Shown here: positions 43,863 through 64,000 of the stretch, in pieces
Layout: each line of letters begins with the position of its first letter
Position numbering within the stretch: the stretch's first letter is position 1
Source of the DNA: Cloacibacterium sp047601505
Lineage (GTDB): Bacteria > Bacteroidota > Bacteroidia > Flavobacteriales > Weeksellaceae
Reading direction: 5' to 3'
Length of the DNA: 64,000 nucleotides
Assembly (NCBI RefSeq): GCF_047601505.1
Contig: NZ_JASGJD010000001.1
Coordinates: 3,469,805-3,533,804 of the forward strand
Translations under genes and position numbers: made by a program
The notes under the pieces: model-generated
The model's input: the letters and a program-made list of their open reading frames with translations, nothing else
The model's database searches: none
Told to the model about the DNA's origin: nothing

Positions 43863-43897
43863 ACTCTCACAAATAAAATTTTCCTATTTGTGAGAGT
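43863..43897 (-). terminator. Terminator of the small outer-membrane protein gene
   Basis: ACTCTCACAAATA at 43863-43875 pairs with TATTTGTGAGAGT at 43885-43897 (13 bp). Minus-strand T-rich tract follows. Confidence 0.8.
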
Positions 43898-43948
43898 AAA
43901 CTAAATAATAAACTATATGAAGAAAAAACTACTTTTCATTTTTTTAAA

Positions 43949-44512
43949 TTATTTACCAAGTGGTAAGTTATACGAAACACCAACTCCTAGTGAAGCTGCA
44001 TTGTAATCTTGCCCAGGCAAATCTCCTTTGTCTCCTGTGAAAACTTTGGTATATTGAACGGCAAAATTCCAATCTTCGTTATGATAACCAATTTCTGGTT
44101 TTAAGTAAAATCCACCATCTGGTCTTTCTACAGAAGCATTTCCTGCTACTTTTTTACTACCGGTAATAAATCCGTATCCTAAATCTGTACCAAAATAGAA
44201 ACCATGTTGCTTAGGATAAACTCTAATTAAAGCTGCAACAGGAACCACCCCGAAATCACTATTGCTATAACCATTATTATCTTTTCCAAAAAACTGATTA
44301 TAACCAGTTGCGATACCCAATCCAAAACCTGGCGTTACTAAATTTTGGTACGCTACATCCACTCCTACATTTGCAGATGCGTTACTAGAAGGAACAGCTA
44401 CGCCGCCATTTACTCCTAATTTCAACATATTCGTCATTTGTGAATTTTGTGCACTTAATAATCCTGCACTTAAAATCCCTAGTCCTAGTATTACTTTTTT
44501 AATGTTTTTCAT
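43949..44512 (-). CDS. Small outer-membrane beta-barrel protein
   Basis: The 187-residue protein has a signal peptide (VILGLGILSAGLLSAQ). The mature part shows alternating strands rich in Gly and aromatics (FGLGIATGYNQFFG, FYFGTDLGYGFITG) and ends AASLGVGVSYNLPLGK, with an aromatic-containing final strand. It fits the OmpW/porin-like small barrels of flavobacteria (outer membrane beta-barrel, PF13568-type). Its substrate is unknown. Confidence 0.75.
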   Translation of the reverse strand: MKNIKKVILGLGILSAGLLSAQNSQMTNMLKLGVNGGVAVPSSNASANVGVDVAYQNLVTPGFGLGIATGYNQFFGKDNNGYSNSDFGVVPVAALIRVYPKQHGFYFGTDLGYGFITGSKKVAGNASVERPDGGFYLKPEIGYHNEDWNFAVQYTKVFTGDKGDLPGQDYNAASLGVGVSYNLPLGK

Positions 44513-44762
44513 AATTTTAAATTTTAAATTCTATTTGTATATGTAATTTTGTATTGCAAAGTTGTGTTTTTCTGTTTTCAGTCTTTTTATATTATTTTAT
44601 TTGATTTTTACAGAATTTTTTGTTGAACTACCATTCGTAAAACTTACATAATATAAATACTAATTCTTTTCACATATCTCTTAGATACATTGCAAAGATG
44701 TAGCATTACAGCAAAGAATGCTTTACAAAATTTTAAATGAAAATTATAGAATTTCTAGAAAT

Positions 44763-44796
44763 AAAAAAGCCTCCTGAATACACAGAAGGCTTTTTG
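44763..44796 (-). terminator. Terminator of tRNA-Gln
   Basis: AAAAGCCT pairs with AGGCTTTT around an imperfect centre, directly after the tRNA 3' end. Confidence 0.75.
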
Positions 44797-44867
44797 TAGA
44801 CTCACAGGGATTCGAACCCCGACAGACGGTACCAAAAACCGTAGTGCTACCGTTACACCATGAGTCT
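44797..44867 (-). tRNA. tRNA-Gln (TTG)
   Basis: The acceptor AGACTCA pairs with TGAGTCT, discriminator A. The T-stem CGGGG-TTCGAAT-CCCTG and the anticodon stem ACGGT/ACCGT enclose the loop TTTTGGT, giving anticodon TTG. CCA is not encoded. 71 nt. Confidence 0.95.
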
Positions 44868-44885
44868 CTATCGTTTTTGGTGGTG

Positions 44886-44916
44886 CAAATTTAATACATT
44901 TTTTTCAACTTGCAAG
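44886..44916 (-). promoter_or_regulatory. Bacteroidota-type promoter of tRNA-Gln
   Basis: On the minus strand: TTG (44916-44914), 20-nt spacer, TAAATTTG (44893-44886), 18 nt before the tRNA 5' end. Confidence 0.6.
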
Positions 44917-45066
44917 TGTTTACAGAAAAAAAAATAACAAAAATTTATATATCATTGAATTTCAACTTATTTTTTTTCACAATAGCATTCATATTTTTTA
45001 TAAAAAACAGCTACCACTACTACTTCTACAAAATTTGTATCTTTACCCAATTAAAATTTAATCTCT

Positions 45067-46395
45067 ATGAATCATAAACCAGTTGAAGGTTTTTCTAAAC
45101 TTTCAAAACAAGGAAAAATAGACTGGCTCATAAACGAATACTTAGAAGGAAAACAAGAATATCAAGATATCCTTCATCAATATTGGAACGAAAATCCAGA
45201 ACTTCAAAAACTACACGAAGAGTTTTCTGAAAATACCATTTCTAATTTTTATATGCCTTACGGTATTGCGCCTAATTTCTTAATTGATGGCAAATTAATG
45301 GCTCTACCAATGGCTGTAGAAGAAAGTTCTGTTGTAGCTGCCGCTTCTAAATCTGCAAAATTTTGGATTGAAAGAGGTGGTTTCAAAACTACCATTATCA
45401 ATACCGAAAAACTGGGACATACCCATTTTATTTTTAAAGTAGAAGCACACAAATTGCAGCATTTTTTCAATTTTACTTTAAAGAAAAAGCTTTTTGATGC
45501 TACCCAAGATATTACGGCTAACATGAGAAATCGTGGCGGTGGAATTCTAGACATTAAATTAATTGATAAAACCTCAGAATTAGAAAATTACTATCAATTA
45601 AAAGCAAGTTTTGACACAGTAGATTCTATGGGAGCCAACTTTATCAATTCTTGTTTGGAACAATTCGGGAAAACTTTAAAAGAAGAAATTGCTCAATCTG
45701 AAGATTTCTCTCCAACCGAAAAAGATTCTTTGCAAATTGTGATGAATATTTTGTCAAATTTCACTCCAGATTGTATTGTAAGAGCCGAAGTTTCTTGTAA
45801 AATAGATGATTTAAAAGACGACAGTGGAATTTCTAACGAAGAATTTGCCTGGAAATTTAAACAAGCTGTTACCATTGCAGAAATAGAACCTTATAGAGCA
45901 ACTACGCATAACAAAGGCATTATGAACGGTGTAGATGCCGTTGTAATAGCCACTGGAAACGATTTTCGAGCTACGGAAGCCTGCGCACATGCTTATGCAA
46001 GCAAAGACGGAAAATACAAATCTTTATCTCATTGCACTACAGATAACGGAATTTTCAGATTTTGGATAGATTTACCTATATCTGTTGGCGTTGTTGGCGG
46101 TTTAACCAATCTTCATCCTTTGGTAAAATTTTCTTTAGCGTTATTAGGAAAACCATCTGCACAAGAACTCATGAGCATTTTGGCGGTTTCTGGTTTGGCT
46201 CAAAATTTTGCAGCACTTCGCTCTTTGGTAACTACGGGAATTCAAAAAGGGCACATGAAAATGCACCTTTTTAATATTTTAAACCAATTTGGAGCAACCG
46301 AAGAAGAAAAACAGCACTTTGTGACGTATTTTAAAGACAAAACGGTAAGTCATCATGAAGTGATTGCTGAATTAGAAAAATTGAGAAAAAAATAA
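45067..46395 (+). CDS. Hydroxymethylglutaryl-CoA reductase, class II
   Basis: The 442-residue enzyme matches class II (degradative-type) HMG-CoA reductases. Catalytic Glu lies in MAVEESSVVAAAS, Lys in TTHNKGIMNG, Asp in ATGNDFRATEACAHAYAS and His in GIQKGHMKMH. In flavobacteria it most likely works in the mevalonate route to isoprenoids (HMG-CoA to mevalonate), despite the degradative label of its class. The two genes that follow are 2 and 1 nt apart, so they are probably co-transcribed. A TATCTTTA sequence upstream is a near match to a -7 box. Confidence 0.92.
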   Translation: MNHKPVEGFSKLSKQGKIDWLINEYLEGKQEYQDILHQYWNENPELQKLHEEFSENTISNFYMPYGIAPNFLIDGKLMALPMAVEESSVVAAASKSAKFWIERGGFKTTIINTEKLGHTHFIFKVEAHKLQHFFNFTLKKKLFDATQDITANMRNRGGGILDIKLIDKTSELENYYQLKASFDTVDSMGANFINSCLEQFGKTLKEEIAQSEDFSPTEKDSLQIVMNILSNFTPDCIVRAEVSCKIDDLKDDSGISNEEFAWKFKQAVTIAEIEPYRATTHNKGIMNGVDAVVIATGNDFRATEACAHAYASKDGKYKSLSHCTTDNGIFRFWIDLPISVGVVGGLTNLHPLVKFSLALLGKPSAQELMSILAVSGLAQNFAALRSLVTTGIQKGHMKMHLFNILNQFGATEEEKQHFVTYFKDKTVSHHEVIAELEKLRKK

Positions 46396-46397
46396 TA

Positions 46398-46997
46398 ATG
46401 ATTTTCGATTTTAATAAAGATTATATTCTCGAAGACGAAAGGGTGATTTTAATGCCTTTAGAAGTAAAACATTTTGATGATTTTTTAGAATTTTCTGAAA
46501 AAGAACCCGAAATTTGGGATTATTCTGTTTTGCATTCTGATGCAGCAGGAAAAGAAAATCTGAAAGATTATATTGATTTTGCGCTTTCGTGTAGAAAAAA
46601 AGGCAGTGAATATGGTTTTGCTGTTTTCGATAAATTAAAAAATAAATTTGCTGGTTCTACAAGATTTTACAACATAGATTTAGATGAAAATTCATTAGAA
46701 ATAGGCTATACTTGGTATGGAAAAGAATTTCAGGGAACTGGTCTTAATAAACATTGTAAATATCTTTTGTTAGAATTTGCCTTCGAAAAAATAGAAATTG
46801 AACGGGTAGGTTTTTCTGCAGATAGTGATAATTCTAAAAGTATTGCCGCCATGAAAAGCATTGGTTGTACCATAGAAGGAACTCTTAGAAGTACAATGTT
46901 TAAGAAAAACGGAACAAGAAGAAATAGCACTATTCTTAGCATCCTAAAAAATGAATGGACAGAAACTGTAAAACAAAATCTGAAAAATAAATTATAA
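46398..46997 (+). CDS. GNAT-family N-acetyltransferase (RimJ/RimL-like)
   Basis: The 199-residue protein opens with the RimJ/L-type VILMPLEVKHFDDFLEFSE. Its acetyl-CoA loop is EFQGTGLNKHCKYLLLEFAF, followed by IEIERVGFSADSDNSKSIAAMKSIG and the closing GTLRSTMFKKNGTRRNS. Substrate unknown. It starts 2 nt after the HMG-CoA reductase stop. Confidence 0.88.
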   Translation: MIFDFNKDYILEDERVILMPLEVKHFDDFLEFSEKEPEIWDYSVLHSDAAGKENLKDYIDFALSCRKKGSEYGFAVFDKLKNKFAGSTRFYNIDLDENSLEIGYTWYGKEFQGTGLNKHCKYLLLEFAFEKIEIERVGFSADSDNSKSIAAMKSIGCTIEGTLRSTMFKKNGTRRNSTILSILKNEWTETVKQNLKNKL

Positions 46998-46998
46998 A

Positions 46999-47385
46999 AT
47001 GAAAACATTAACCTTAATAATAGGTGCAATCTACGGAATGACATCTGTAATTCTTGGAGCTTTCGGCGCACACGCATTCAAAAAAATATTATCTGTAGAA
47101 AGATTACAAAGTTTTGAAACTGGTGTTAAATACCAAATGTATCACGCTTTATTGCTTCTCATCATTGGATTTTTCTTCAAATTTGAAACAGGAACCGAAA
47201 AATGGGCAACTTGGTGCATTATTTTGGGAGTAATATTATTCTCTTTTAGCATCTATTTATTGAGTTTTCAAGAAGTTTTGGGAGTTAATCTCAAATTTTT
47301 AGGACCTATTACTCCACTTGGAGGTTTGTTAATGATTACAGGTTGGGCTTTATTAATCTATGTTTTTGCAAAGACTAAATTTTAA
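46999..47385 (+). CDS. DUF423 membrane protein
   Basis: The 128-residue protein has four membrane helices with the DUF423 signature (GAIYGMTSVILGAFGAHAFK, VKYQMYHALLLLIIG, LGPITPLGGLLMITGWALLI). A YwdK-type inner-membrane protein of unknown function. It follows the GNAT gene by one base. Confidence 0.9.
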   Translation: MKTLTLIIGAIYGMTSVILGAFGAHAFKKILSVERLQSFETGVKYQMYHALLLLIIGFFFKFETGTEKWATWCIILGVILFSFSIYLLSFQEVLGVNLKFLGPITPLGGLLMITGWALLIYVFAKTKF

Positions 47386-47496
47386 AATCTATTTTATAAA
47401 AATAAGAGCAAAAAACTTGGTACAATTCCTTTTCACTTGTCTCTTTTTTTATATTTTTGTGAAAACTAACTTTAAAATAAAAATTTTAGAAATATT

Positions 47497-48687
47497 ATGA
47501 ATCTTCACGAATATCAATCAAAAGAGATTTTAGCTTCTTACGGTGTTAGAATCCAACGTGGTTTTGTAGCAAACAACGTAGAAGAAGCAGTACAAGCTGC
47601 TGATAAATTAAAAGAACTTACCGGAAGCGAAGGTTGGGTAGTAAAAGCTCAGGTTCATGCTGGTGGTAGAGGTAAAGGTGGTGGTGTTAAATTTTCACCA
47701 AACTACGACAAACTAAAAGAAAATGCTCAGAACATCATTGGGATGAGATTAGTTACTCCTCAAACATCTGCAGAAGGTAAATTGGTAAACTCTGTTTTGG
47801 TTGCAGAAGATGTTTATTACCCTGGCGAAACTGAAACGAAAGAATTTTATGTTTCTATTCTTTTAGATAGAGCTTTAGGAAAGAATACAGTAGTATATTC
47901 TACCGAAGGTGGTATGGATATTGAGCACGTAGCTGAAGTCACGCCTCACCTTATTCACAAAGAAGTAATAGACCCTACATTAGGATTGCAAGGTTTTCAA
48001 GCGAGAAAAATTGCTTTCAACTTAGGTTTATCAGGTGAATCTTTCAAAGAATTTGTAAAATTCATTGATGCGCTTTACAAAGCTTATGTTGGTATTGATG
48101 CTTCTTTATTCGAAATCAACCCTGTTCTTAAAACTTCAGACAATAAAATTGTAGCTGTAGATGCTAAAGTGACTTTAGATGACAATTCTCTTTTCCGTCA
48201 CAAAGATTTAGCTGAACTAAGAGATAAAAGAGAAGAAGATCCTATGGATGTAGAAGCCGGCGAAGCTGGACTTAATTTTGTAAAATTAGACGGTAACGTA
48301 GCTTGTATGGTAAACGGAGCCGGTCTTGCCATGGCAACTATGGATATTATTAAGCTTTCTGGCGGAAATCCCGCGAACTTCTTAGACGTTGGTGGAACTG
48401 CAGATGCACAAAGAGTACAAACCGCTTTCGGAATTATCTTAAGAGACCCGAACGTAAAAGCAATTTTGATTAATATTTTCGGAGGAATCGTTCGTTGCGA
48501 CAGAGTTGCTCAAGGTGTTGTAGATGCTTATAAAGCGATGGGAAGCCTTCCTGTTCCTTTAATTGTTCGTCTTCAAGGTACAAACGCTGTAGAAGCTAAA
48601 AAATTAATTGATGATGCCGGTTTACCTATTCACTCAGCTATTACTTTAGAAGAAGCAGCTAACAAAGTTTCAGAAGTTTTAGCATAA
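47497..48687 (+). CDS. sucC: Succinate-CoA ligase (ADP-forming) subunit beta
   Basis: The 396-residue protein has the ATP-grasp domain (MNLHEYQSKEILASYGV, KAQVHAGGRGKGGGV, LFEINPVLKT) and the CoA-ligase domain (GAGLAMATMDIIKLSGG, NIFGGIVRCDRVAQGV). It makes ATP from succinyl-CoA in the citric acid cycle. sucD is not adjacent, as is common in Bacteroidota. A TATTTTTG box lies at 47452-47459. A terminator follows. Confidence 0.96.
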   Translation: MNLHEYQSKEILASYGVRIQRGFVANNVEEAVQAADKLKELTGSEGWVVKAQVHAGGRGKGGGVKFSPNYDKLKENAQNIIGMRLVTPQTSAEGKLVNSVLVAEDVYYPGETETKEFYVSILLDRALGKNTVVYSTEGGMDIEHVAEVTPHLIHKEVIDPTLGLQGFQARKIAFNLGLSGESFKEFVKFIDALYKAYVGIDASLFEINPVLKTSDNKIVAVDAKVTLDDNSLFRHKDLAELRDKREEDPMDVEAGEAGLNFVKLDGNVACMVNGAGLAMATMDIIKLSGGNPANFLDVGGTADAQRVQTAFGIILRDPNVKAILINIFGGIVRCDRVAQGVVDAYKAMGSLPVPLIVRLQGTNAVEAKKLIDDAGLPIHSAITLEEAANKVSEVLA

Positions 48688-48713
48688 TAAAACAAACTTA
48701 CTTCAAAAAATAC

Positions 48714-48745
48714 AATCCGTTCTCATGTTAGGACGGATTTTTTTT
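48714..48745 (+). terminator. Terminator of sucC
   Basis: AATCCGT at 48714-48720 pairs with ACGGATT at 48733-48739, followed by T7. Confidence 0.8.
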
Positions 48746-48893
48746 AGGGCAATCCCTCATTCCGAGGCAAGAGCCAACGTTTATTCGGTCGGGCTATCCG
48801 TTCCAATCTTTTTGCCAACGCTACCATTAAGAATAATAAAAACCCAAGCAAAAAAAGGATTTCCACTACTATCCCTATTGCAAAACATCAAAC
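48745..48893. repeat. Candidate dispersed intergenic element
   Basis: The stretch contains blocks GGGCAATCCCTC, GTCGGGCTATCCG, CAATCTTTTTGCC and GCAAAAAAAGGATTTCC, the last two nearly complementary, then ATCCCTATTGC. The segment is richer in G+C than the surrounding spacers and does not look coding. From memory, similar blocks recur in flavobacterial intergenic regions; this needs a search. Confidence 0.45.
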
Positions 48894-48956
48894 ATCTAGC
48901 ATCTAGCATCTAGCATCTAGCATCTAGCATCTAGCATCTAGCATCTAGCATCTAGC
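48894..48956. repeat. Nine tandem copies of the heptamer ATCTAGC
   Basis: Nine exact 7-bp units in direct order (63 bp), preceded by decayed units (AACATCA, AACATCT). The 7-bp period is not a codon multiple and lies outside genes. Confidence 0.95.
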
Positions 48957-48972
48957 AAAAGTATAAAAACAA

Positions 48973-49003
48973 AAAAGCTCATCAACAATGTTGATGAGCT
49001 TTT
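48973..49003 (-). terminator. Terminal terminator of the rRNA array
   Basis: AAAAGCTCATCAAC pairs perfectly with GTTGATGAGCTTTT (14 bp, loop AAT), minus-strand T run. It differs in sequence from the internal terminators at 54349 and 59726. Confidence 0.9.
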
Positions 49004-49011
49004 AATAAAAA

Positions 49012-49116
<105 letters not shown>

Positions 49117-49217
49117 AAATATTGTATTGTTGTACTTTGTATAATGTATAATGTACTTTTTATAAGTATTTTTTTATACTTTGTACTTTTTACATTGTAC
49201 TTCGTACAATATTTAAT

Positions 49218-49268
49218 CGATAAAAACATATCACAAAGAGCTAACCTTTCTTGCACTTTCAAGTCCGG
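49218..49268 (-). other. 23S processing stem, 3' arm (unit 1)
   Basis: This segment is complementary to 52083-52128 (for example ATCACAAAGAG with CTCTTTGTGAT, and GCACTTTCAAG with CTCGAAAGTGC). Together they form the long stem from which RNase III releases pre-23S. Confidence 0.7.
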
Positions 49269-49289
49269 TGTACATTTTATTGTACTGTA

Positions 49290-52074
<2,785 letters not shown>

Positions 52075-52082
52075 CTAATTTG

Positions 52083-52128
52083 CCGGCACTCGAAAGTGCT
52101 CGGTTATCTCTTTGTGATGTCTTTATCG
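52083..52128 (-). other. 23S processing stem, 5' arm (unit 1)
   Basis: Complementary to 49218-49268; see that entry. It brackets the 23S 5' end. Confidence 0.7.
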
Positions 52129-52223
52129 TTTATGTCAATGATCTTTATTTCTTTTTATCAGTTTAATGAACGAATATTGTTTTTGGCTCTATCCGTAACT
52201 TTTAAATTAAACCTCTAAAACGG

Positions 52224-52297
52224 TGGAGAATAAGGGAGTCGAACCCTTGACCTCCTGCGTGCAAGGCAGGCGCTCTAGCCAGCTGAGCTAATTCCCC
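52224..52297 (-). tRNA. tRNA-Ala (TGC), unit 1
   Basis: Acceptor GGGGAAT/ATTCTCC, discriminator A, anticodon stem CCTGC/GCAGG with loop CTTGCAC, anticodon TGC. 74 nt. Confidence 0.96.
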
Positions 52298-52390
52298 TCT
52301 AGTAGTTGCTAGTTTATAGTTGTTAGTTATTGGTGTTTAGCTTTCACTATTCCCTAATACCTAAATCATATTACCTAACTCCTTAATTAG

Positions 52391-52464
52391 TAGTCTCGGG
52401 CAGGCTCGAACTGCCGACCTCTACATTATCAGTGTAGCGCTCTAACCAGCTGAGCTACGAGACT
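52391..52464 (-). tRNA. tRNA-Ile (GAT), unit 1
   Basis: Acceptor AGTCTCG/CGAGACT, discriminator A, anticodon stem CTACA/TGTAG with loop CTGATAA, anticodon GAT. 74 nt. Confidence 0.96.
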
Positions 52465-52542
52465 TTTTTAATTATCAATTAATAATTGTTAATTATCTCT
52501 ATCCCTTTACTAATTTCTAGTGGGTGTTGTATTTTTTATATA

Positions 52543-52566
52543 AACCAGTAAAAAAACCAAAGCGAA
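52543..52566 (-). other. 16S processing stem, 3' arm (unit 1)
   Basis: On the minus strand TTCGCTTTGGTT followed by T5-ACTGGTT is complementary to the pre-16S leader at 54172-54202 (AACCAAAGCGAA and, with a bulge, AACCAAGTAAAAA). RNase III-type stem. Confidence 0.65.
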
Positions 52567-52626
52567 CTTAAGTAAGTTCTTGTGTACTTTCGTACTTAAT
52601 TTTGTTTTACGTCTAATGACGCTCTA

Positions 52627-54142
<1,516 letters not shown>

Positions 54143-54171
54143 TATGTTTGTCTGACTCACTCAAAGTTGAC

Positions 54172-54202
54172 TTCGCTTTGGTTCTTATTTTTTTACTTGG
54201 TT
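54172..54202 (-). other. 16S processing stem, 5' arm (leader of unit 1)
   Basis: Pre-16S leader segment complementary to 52543-52566; it includes AACCAAAGCGAA on the minus strand. Confidence 0.65.
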
Positions 54203-54281
54203 GTATATTGTATTTCAATGATCTCTTTTCTTTCGCTTCCACTCCTTAAGCATCTGTCTAGCTTCCTAAGTTTTGCGTGTG

Positions 54282-54312
54282 CAAAGGTAATTATTTATTT
54301 TTACCTGACCAA
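54282..54312 (-). promoter_or_regulatory. rRNA promoter of unit 1
   Basis: On the minus strand: TTTGG near 54313-54309 (TTG at 54312-54310), 20-nt spacer, TACCTTTG (54289-54282), about 140 nt before the 16S 5' end. Confidence 0.65.
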
Positions 54313-54348
54313 ATCTTTTTTGAAGAAAATCTAAAAAATTTGGTTAAA

Positions 54349-54378
54349 AAATCCTCAACATAATAATATTGAGGATTT
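54349..54378 (-). terminator. Terminator of rRNA unit 2
   Basis: AAATCCTCAA pairs with TTGAGGATTT (10 bp); minus-strand T tract. It stands just upstream of the unit 1 promoter. Confidence 0.8.
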
Positions 54379-54388
54379 AAAATAAAAA

Positions 54389-54493
<105 letters not shown>

Positions 54494-54666
54494 AAATATT
54501 GTATTGTTGTACTTTGTATAATGTATAATGTACTTTTTATAAGTATTTTTTTATACTTTGTACTTTTTACATTGTACTTCGTACAATATTTAATCGATAA
54601 AAACATATCACAAAGAGCTAACCTTTCTTGCACTTTCAAGTCCGGTGTACATTTTATTGTACTGTA

Positions 54667-57451
<2,785 letters not shown>

Positions 57452-57600
57452 CTAATTTGCCGGCACTCGAAAGTGCTCGGTTATCTCTTTGTGATGTCTT
57501 TATCGTTTATGTCAATGATCTTTATTTCTTTTTATCAGTTTAATGAACGAATATTGTTTTTGGCTCTATCCGTAACTTTTAAATTAAACCTCTAAAACGG

Positions 57601-57674
57601 TGGAGAATAAGGGAGTCGAACCCTTGACCTCCTGCGTGCAAGGCAGGCGCTCTAGCCAGCTGAGCTAATTCCCC
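57601..57674 (-). tRNA. tRNA-Ala (TGC), unit 2
   Basis: Identical to the unit 1 copy. Confidence 0.96.
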
Positions 57675-57767
57675 TCTAGTAGTTGCTAGTTTATAGTTGT
57701 TAGTTATTGGTGTTTAGCTTTCACTATTCCCTAATACCTAAATCATATTACCTAACTCCTTAATTAG

Positions 57768-57841
57768 TAGTCTCGGGCAGGCTCGAACTGCCGACCTCTA
57801 CATTATCAGTGTAGCGCTCTAACCAGCTGAGCTACGAGACT
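57768..57841 (-). tRNA. tRNA-Ile (GAT), unit 2
   Basis: Identical to the unit 1 copy. Confidence 0.96.
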
Positions 57842-58003
57842 TTTTTAATTATCAATTAATAATTGTTAATTATCTCTATCCCTTTACTAATTTCTAGTGG
57901 GTGTTGTATTTTTTATATAAACCAGTAAAAAAACCAAAGCGAACTTAAGTAAGTTCTTGTGTACTTTCGTACTTAATTTTGTTTTACGTCTAATGACGCT
58001 CTA

Positions 58004-59519
<1,516 letters not shown>

Positions 59520-59658
59520 TATGTTTGTCTGACTCACTCAAAGTTGACTTCGCTTTGGTTCTTATTTTTTTACTTGGTTGTATATTGTATTTCAATGATC
59601 TCTTTTCTTTCGCTTCCACTCCTTAAGCATCTGTCTAGCTTCCTAAGTTTTGCGTGTG

Positions 59659-59689
59659 CAAAGGTAATTATTTATTTTTACCTGACCAA
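59659..59689 (-). promoter_or_regulatory. rRNA promoter of unit 2
   Basis: Same TTG-N20-TACCTTTG arrangement as at 54282, shifted by 5377. Confidence 0.65.
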
Positions 59690-59725
59690 ATCTTTTTTGA
59701 AGAAAATCTAAAAAATTTGGTTAAA

Positions 59726-59755
59726 AAATCCTCAACATAATAATATTGAGGATTT
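59726..59755 (-). terminator. Terminator of rRNA unit 3
   Basis: Same 10-bp stem as at 54349. Confidence 0.8.
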
Positions 59756-59765
59756 AAAATAAAAA

Positions 59766-59870
<105 letters not shown>

Positions 59871-60043
59871 AAATATTGTATTGTTGTACTTTGTATAATG
59901 TATAATGTACTTTTTATAAGTATTTTTTTATACTTTGTACTTTTTACATTGTACTTCGTACAATATTTAATCGATAAAAACATATCACAAAGAGCTAACC
60001 TTTCTTGCACTTTCAAGTCCGGTGTACATTTTATTGTACTGTA

Positions 60044-62840
<2,797 letters not shown>

Positions 62841-62989
62841 CTAATTTGCCGGCACTCGAAAGTGCTCGGTTATCTCTTTGTGATGTCTTTATCGTTTATG
62901 TCAATGATCTTTATTTCTTTTTATCAGTTTAATGAACGAATATTGTTTTTGGCTCTATCCGTAACTTTTAAATTAAACCTCTAAAACGG

Positions 62990-63063
62990 TGGAGAATAAG
63001 GGAGTCGAACCCTTGACCTCCTGCGTGCAAGGCAGGCGCTCTAGCCAGCTGAGCTAATTCCCC
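62990..63063 (-). tRNA. tRNA-Ala (TGC), unit 3
   Basis: Identical to the other copies despite changes in the surrounding spacers. Confidence 0.95.
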
Positions 63064-63161
63064 TCTAGTAGTTGCTAGTTTATAGTTGTTAGTTATTGGG
63101 TGTTTAGCTTTCACTACTTCCCATAATTCCGAGAATCATATTACTCTAACTCCTTAATTAA

Positions 63162-63235
63162 TAGTCTCGGGCAGGCTCGAACTGCCGACCTCTACATTAT
63201 CAGTGTAGCGCTCTAACCAGCTGAGCTACGAGACT
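63162..63235 (-). tRNA. tRNA-Ile (GAT), unit 3
   Basis: Identical to the other copies. Confidence 0.95.
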
Positions 63236-63397
63236 TTTTTAATTATCAATTAATAATTGTTAATTATCTCTATCCCTTTACTAATTTCTAGTGGGTGTTG
63301 TATTTTTTATATAAACCAGTAAAAAAACCAAAGTGAACTTAAGTAAGTTCTTGTGTACTTTCGTACTTAATTTTGTTTTACGTCTAATGACGCTCTA

Positions 63398-64000
<603 letters not shown>

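Noticed and set aside
48725..48913. A 62-codon frame after sucC
   Set aside because: It starts in the terminator, crosses the candidate dispersed element and ends in the heptamer array; better explained as repeat DNA.
48894..48956. The heptamer array as a CRISPR
   Set aside because: No spacers between units; 7-bp unit is far too short.

Overview
The window is a chromosomal segment of a low-GC Bacteroidota, class Flavobacteriia. The protein set fits the Weeksellaceae (Chryseobacterium/Cloacibacterium-like); that placement is inferred from family types and rRNA, not from a search. Support comes from the Bacteroidota promoter signature (TTG, 19-20 nt, TAnnTTTG) seen at several places, AT-rich leaders without Shine-Dalgarno sequences, TonB-dependent transport, DUF4290 and DUF4295 proteins, and many secreted or outer-membrane proteins with thrombospondin-3-type calcium repeats.

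Layout. 0-4 kb: the end of an IrrE-like regulator, then a radical-SAM DNA-repair-type protein and its usual DUF4130-type partner, separated by a secreted unknown that lies between inverted REP-like repeats. 4-6 kb: upp and der (minus strand). 6.3-11.1 kb: three consecutive secreted proteins, the central one a 1152-residue lectin/TSP3 adhesin-like protein. 11-19 kb: small redox and haem proteins, DUF4290-murA, an aminotransferase, a YfiT-type protein, murB and ribBA. 19-25.4 kb (minus): fmt, recQ, two tandem OmpA-family proteins and folK. 25.5-30.8 kb: sppA, ftsY, a ribosomal cluster rpmB-rpmG-DUF4295, and lnt. 30.9-35.7 kb: an iron-uptake-like cluster (PepSY protein, lipoprotein, TonB siderophore receptor, small PepSY-TM protein). 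35.7-36 kb: an AT-rich non-coding interval with a full-consensus promoter and a terminator, a strong small-RNA candidate. 36-44.5 kb (minus): an ABC-F ATPase, a TonB-C-like periplasmic protein, three small stress-membrane proteins, an AraC regulator/response regulator/PAS kinase cassette and a small outer-membrane protein. 44.8-48.7 kb: tRNA-Gln, HMG-CoA reductase, a GNAT protein, a DUF423 protein and sucC.

49-64 kb: a head-to-tail array of rRNA operons on the minus strand (16S, tRNA-Ile, tRNA-Ala, 23S, 5S) with a 5377-bp period. Units 1 and 2 are almost identical, spacers included. Unit 3 matches unit 2 for its first ~2 kb, then gains many substitutions and indels up to the window edge, which looks more like poor sequence or a chimeric assembly than a working variant.

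The most notable signals are: a 16S 3' tail in which the anti-Shine-Dalgarno core CCUCC is replaced by UCUCA in all three copies; the promoter-structured stretch-terminator unit at 35.72-35.95 kb; the tandem rRNA array; dispersed intergenic repeats, one family of which flanks a gene inserted into a conserved pair; a MurA with Asp in place of the catalytic Cys; and a RibBA whose GTP cyclohydrolase II half has lost its zinc site.
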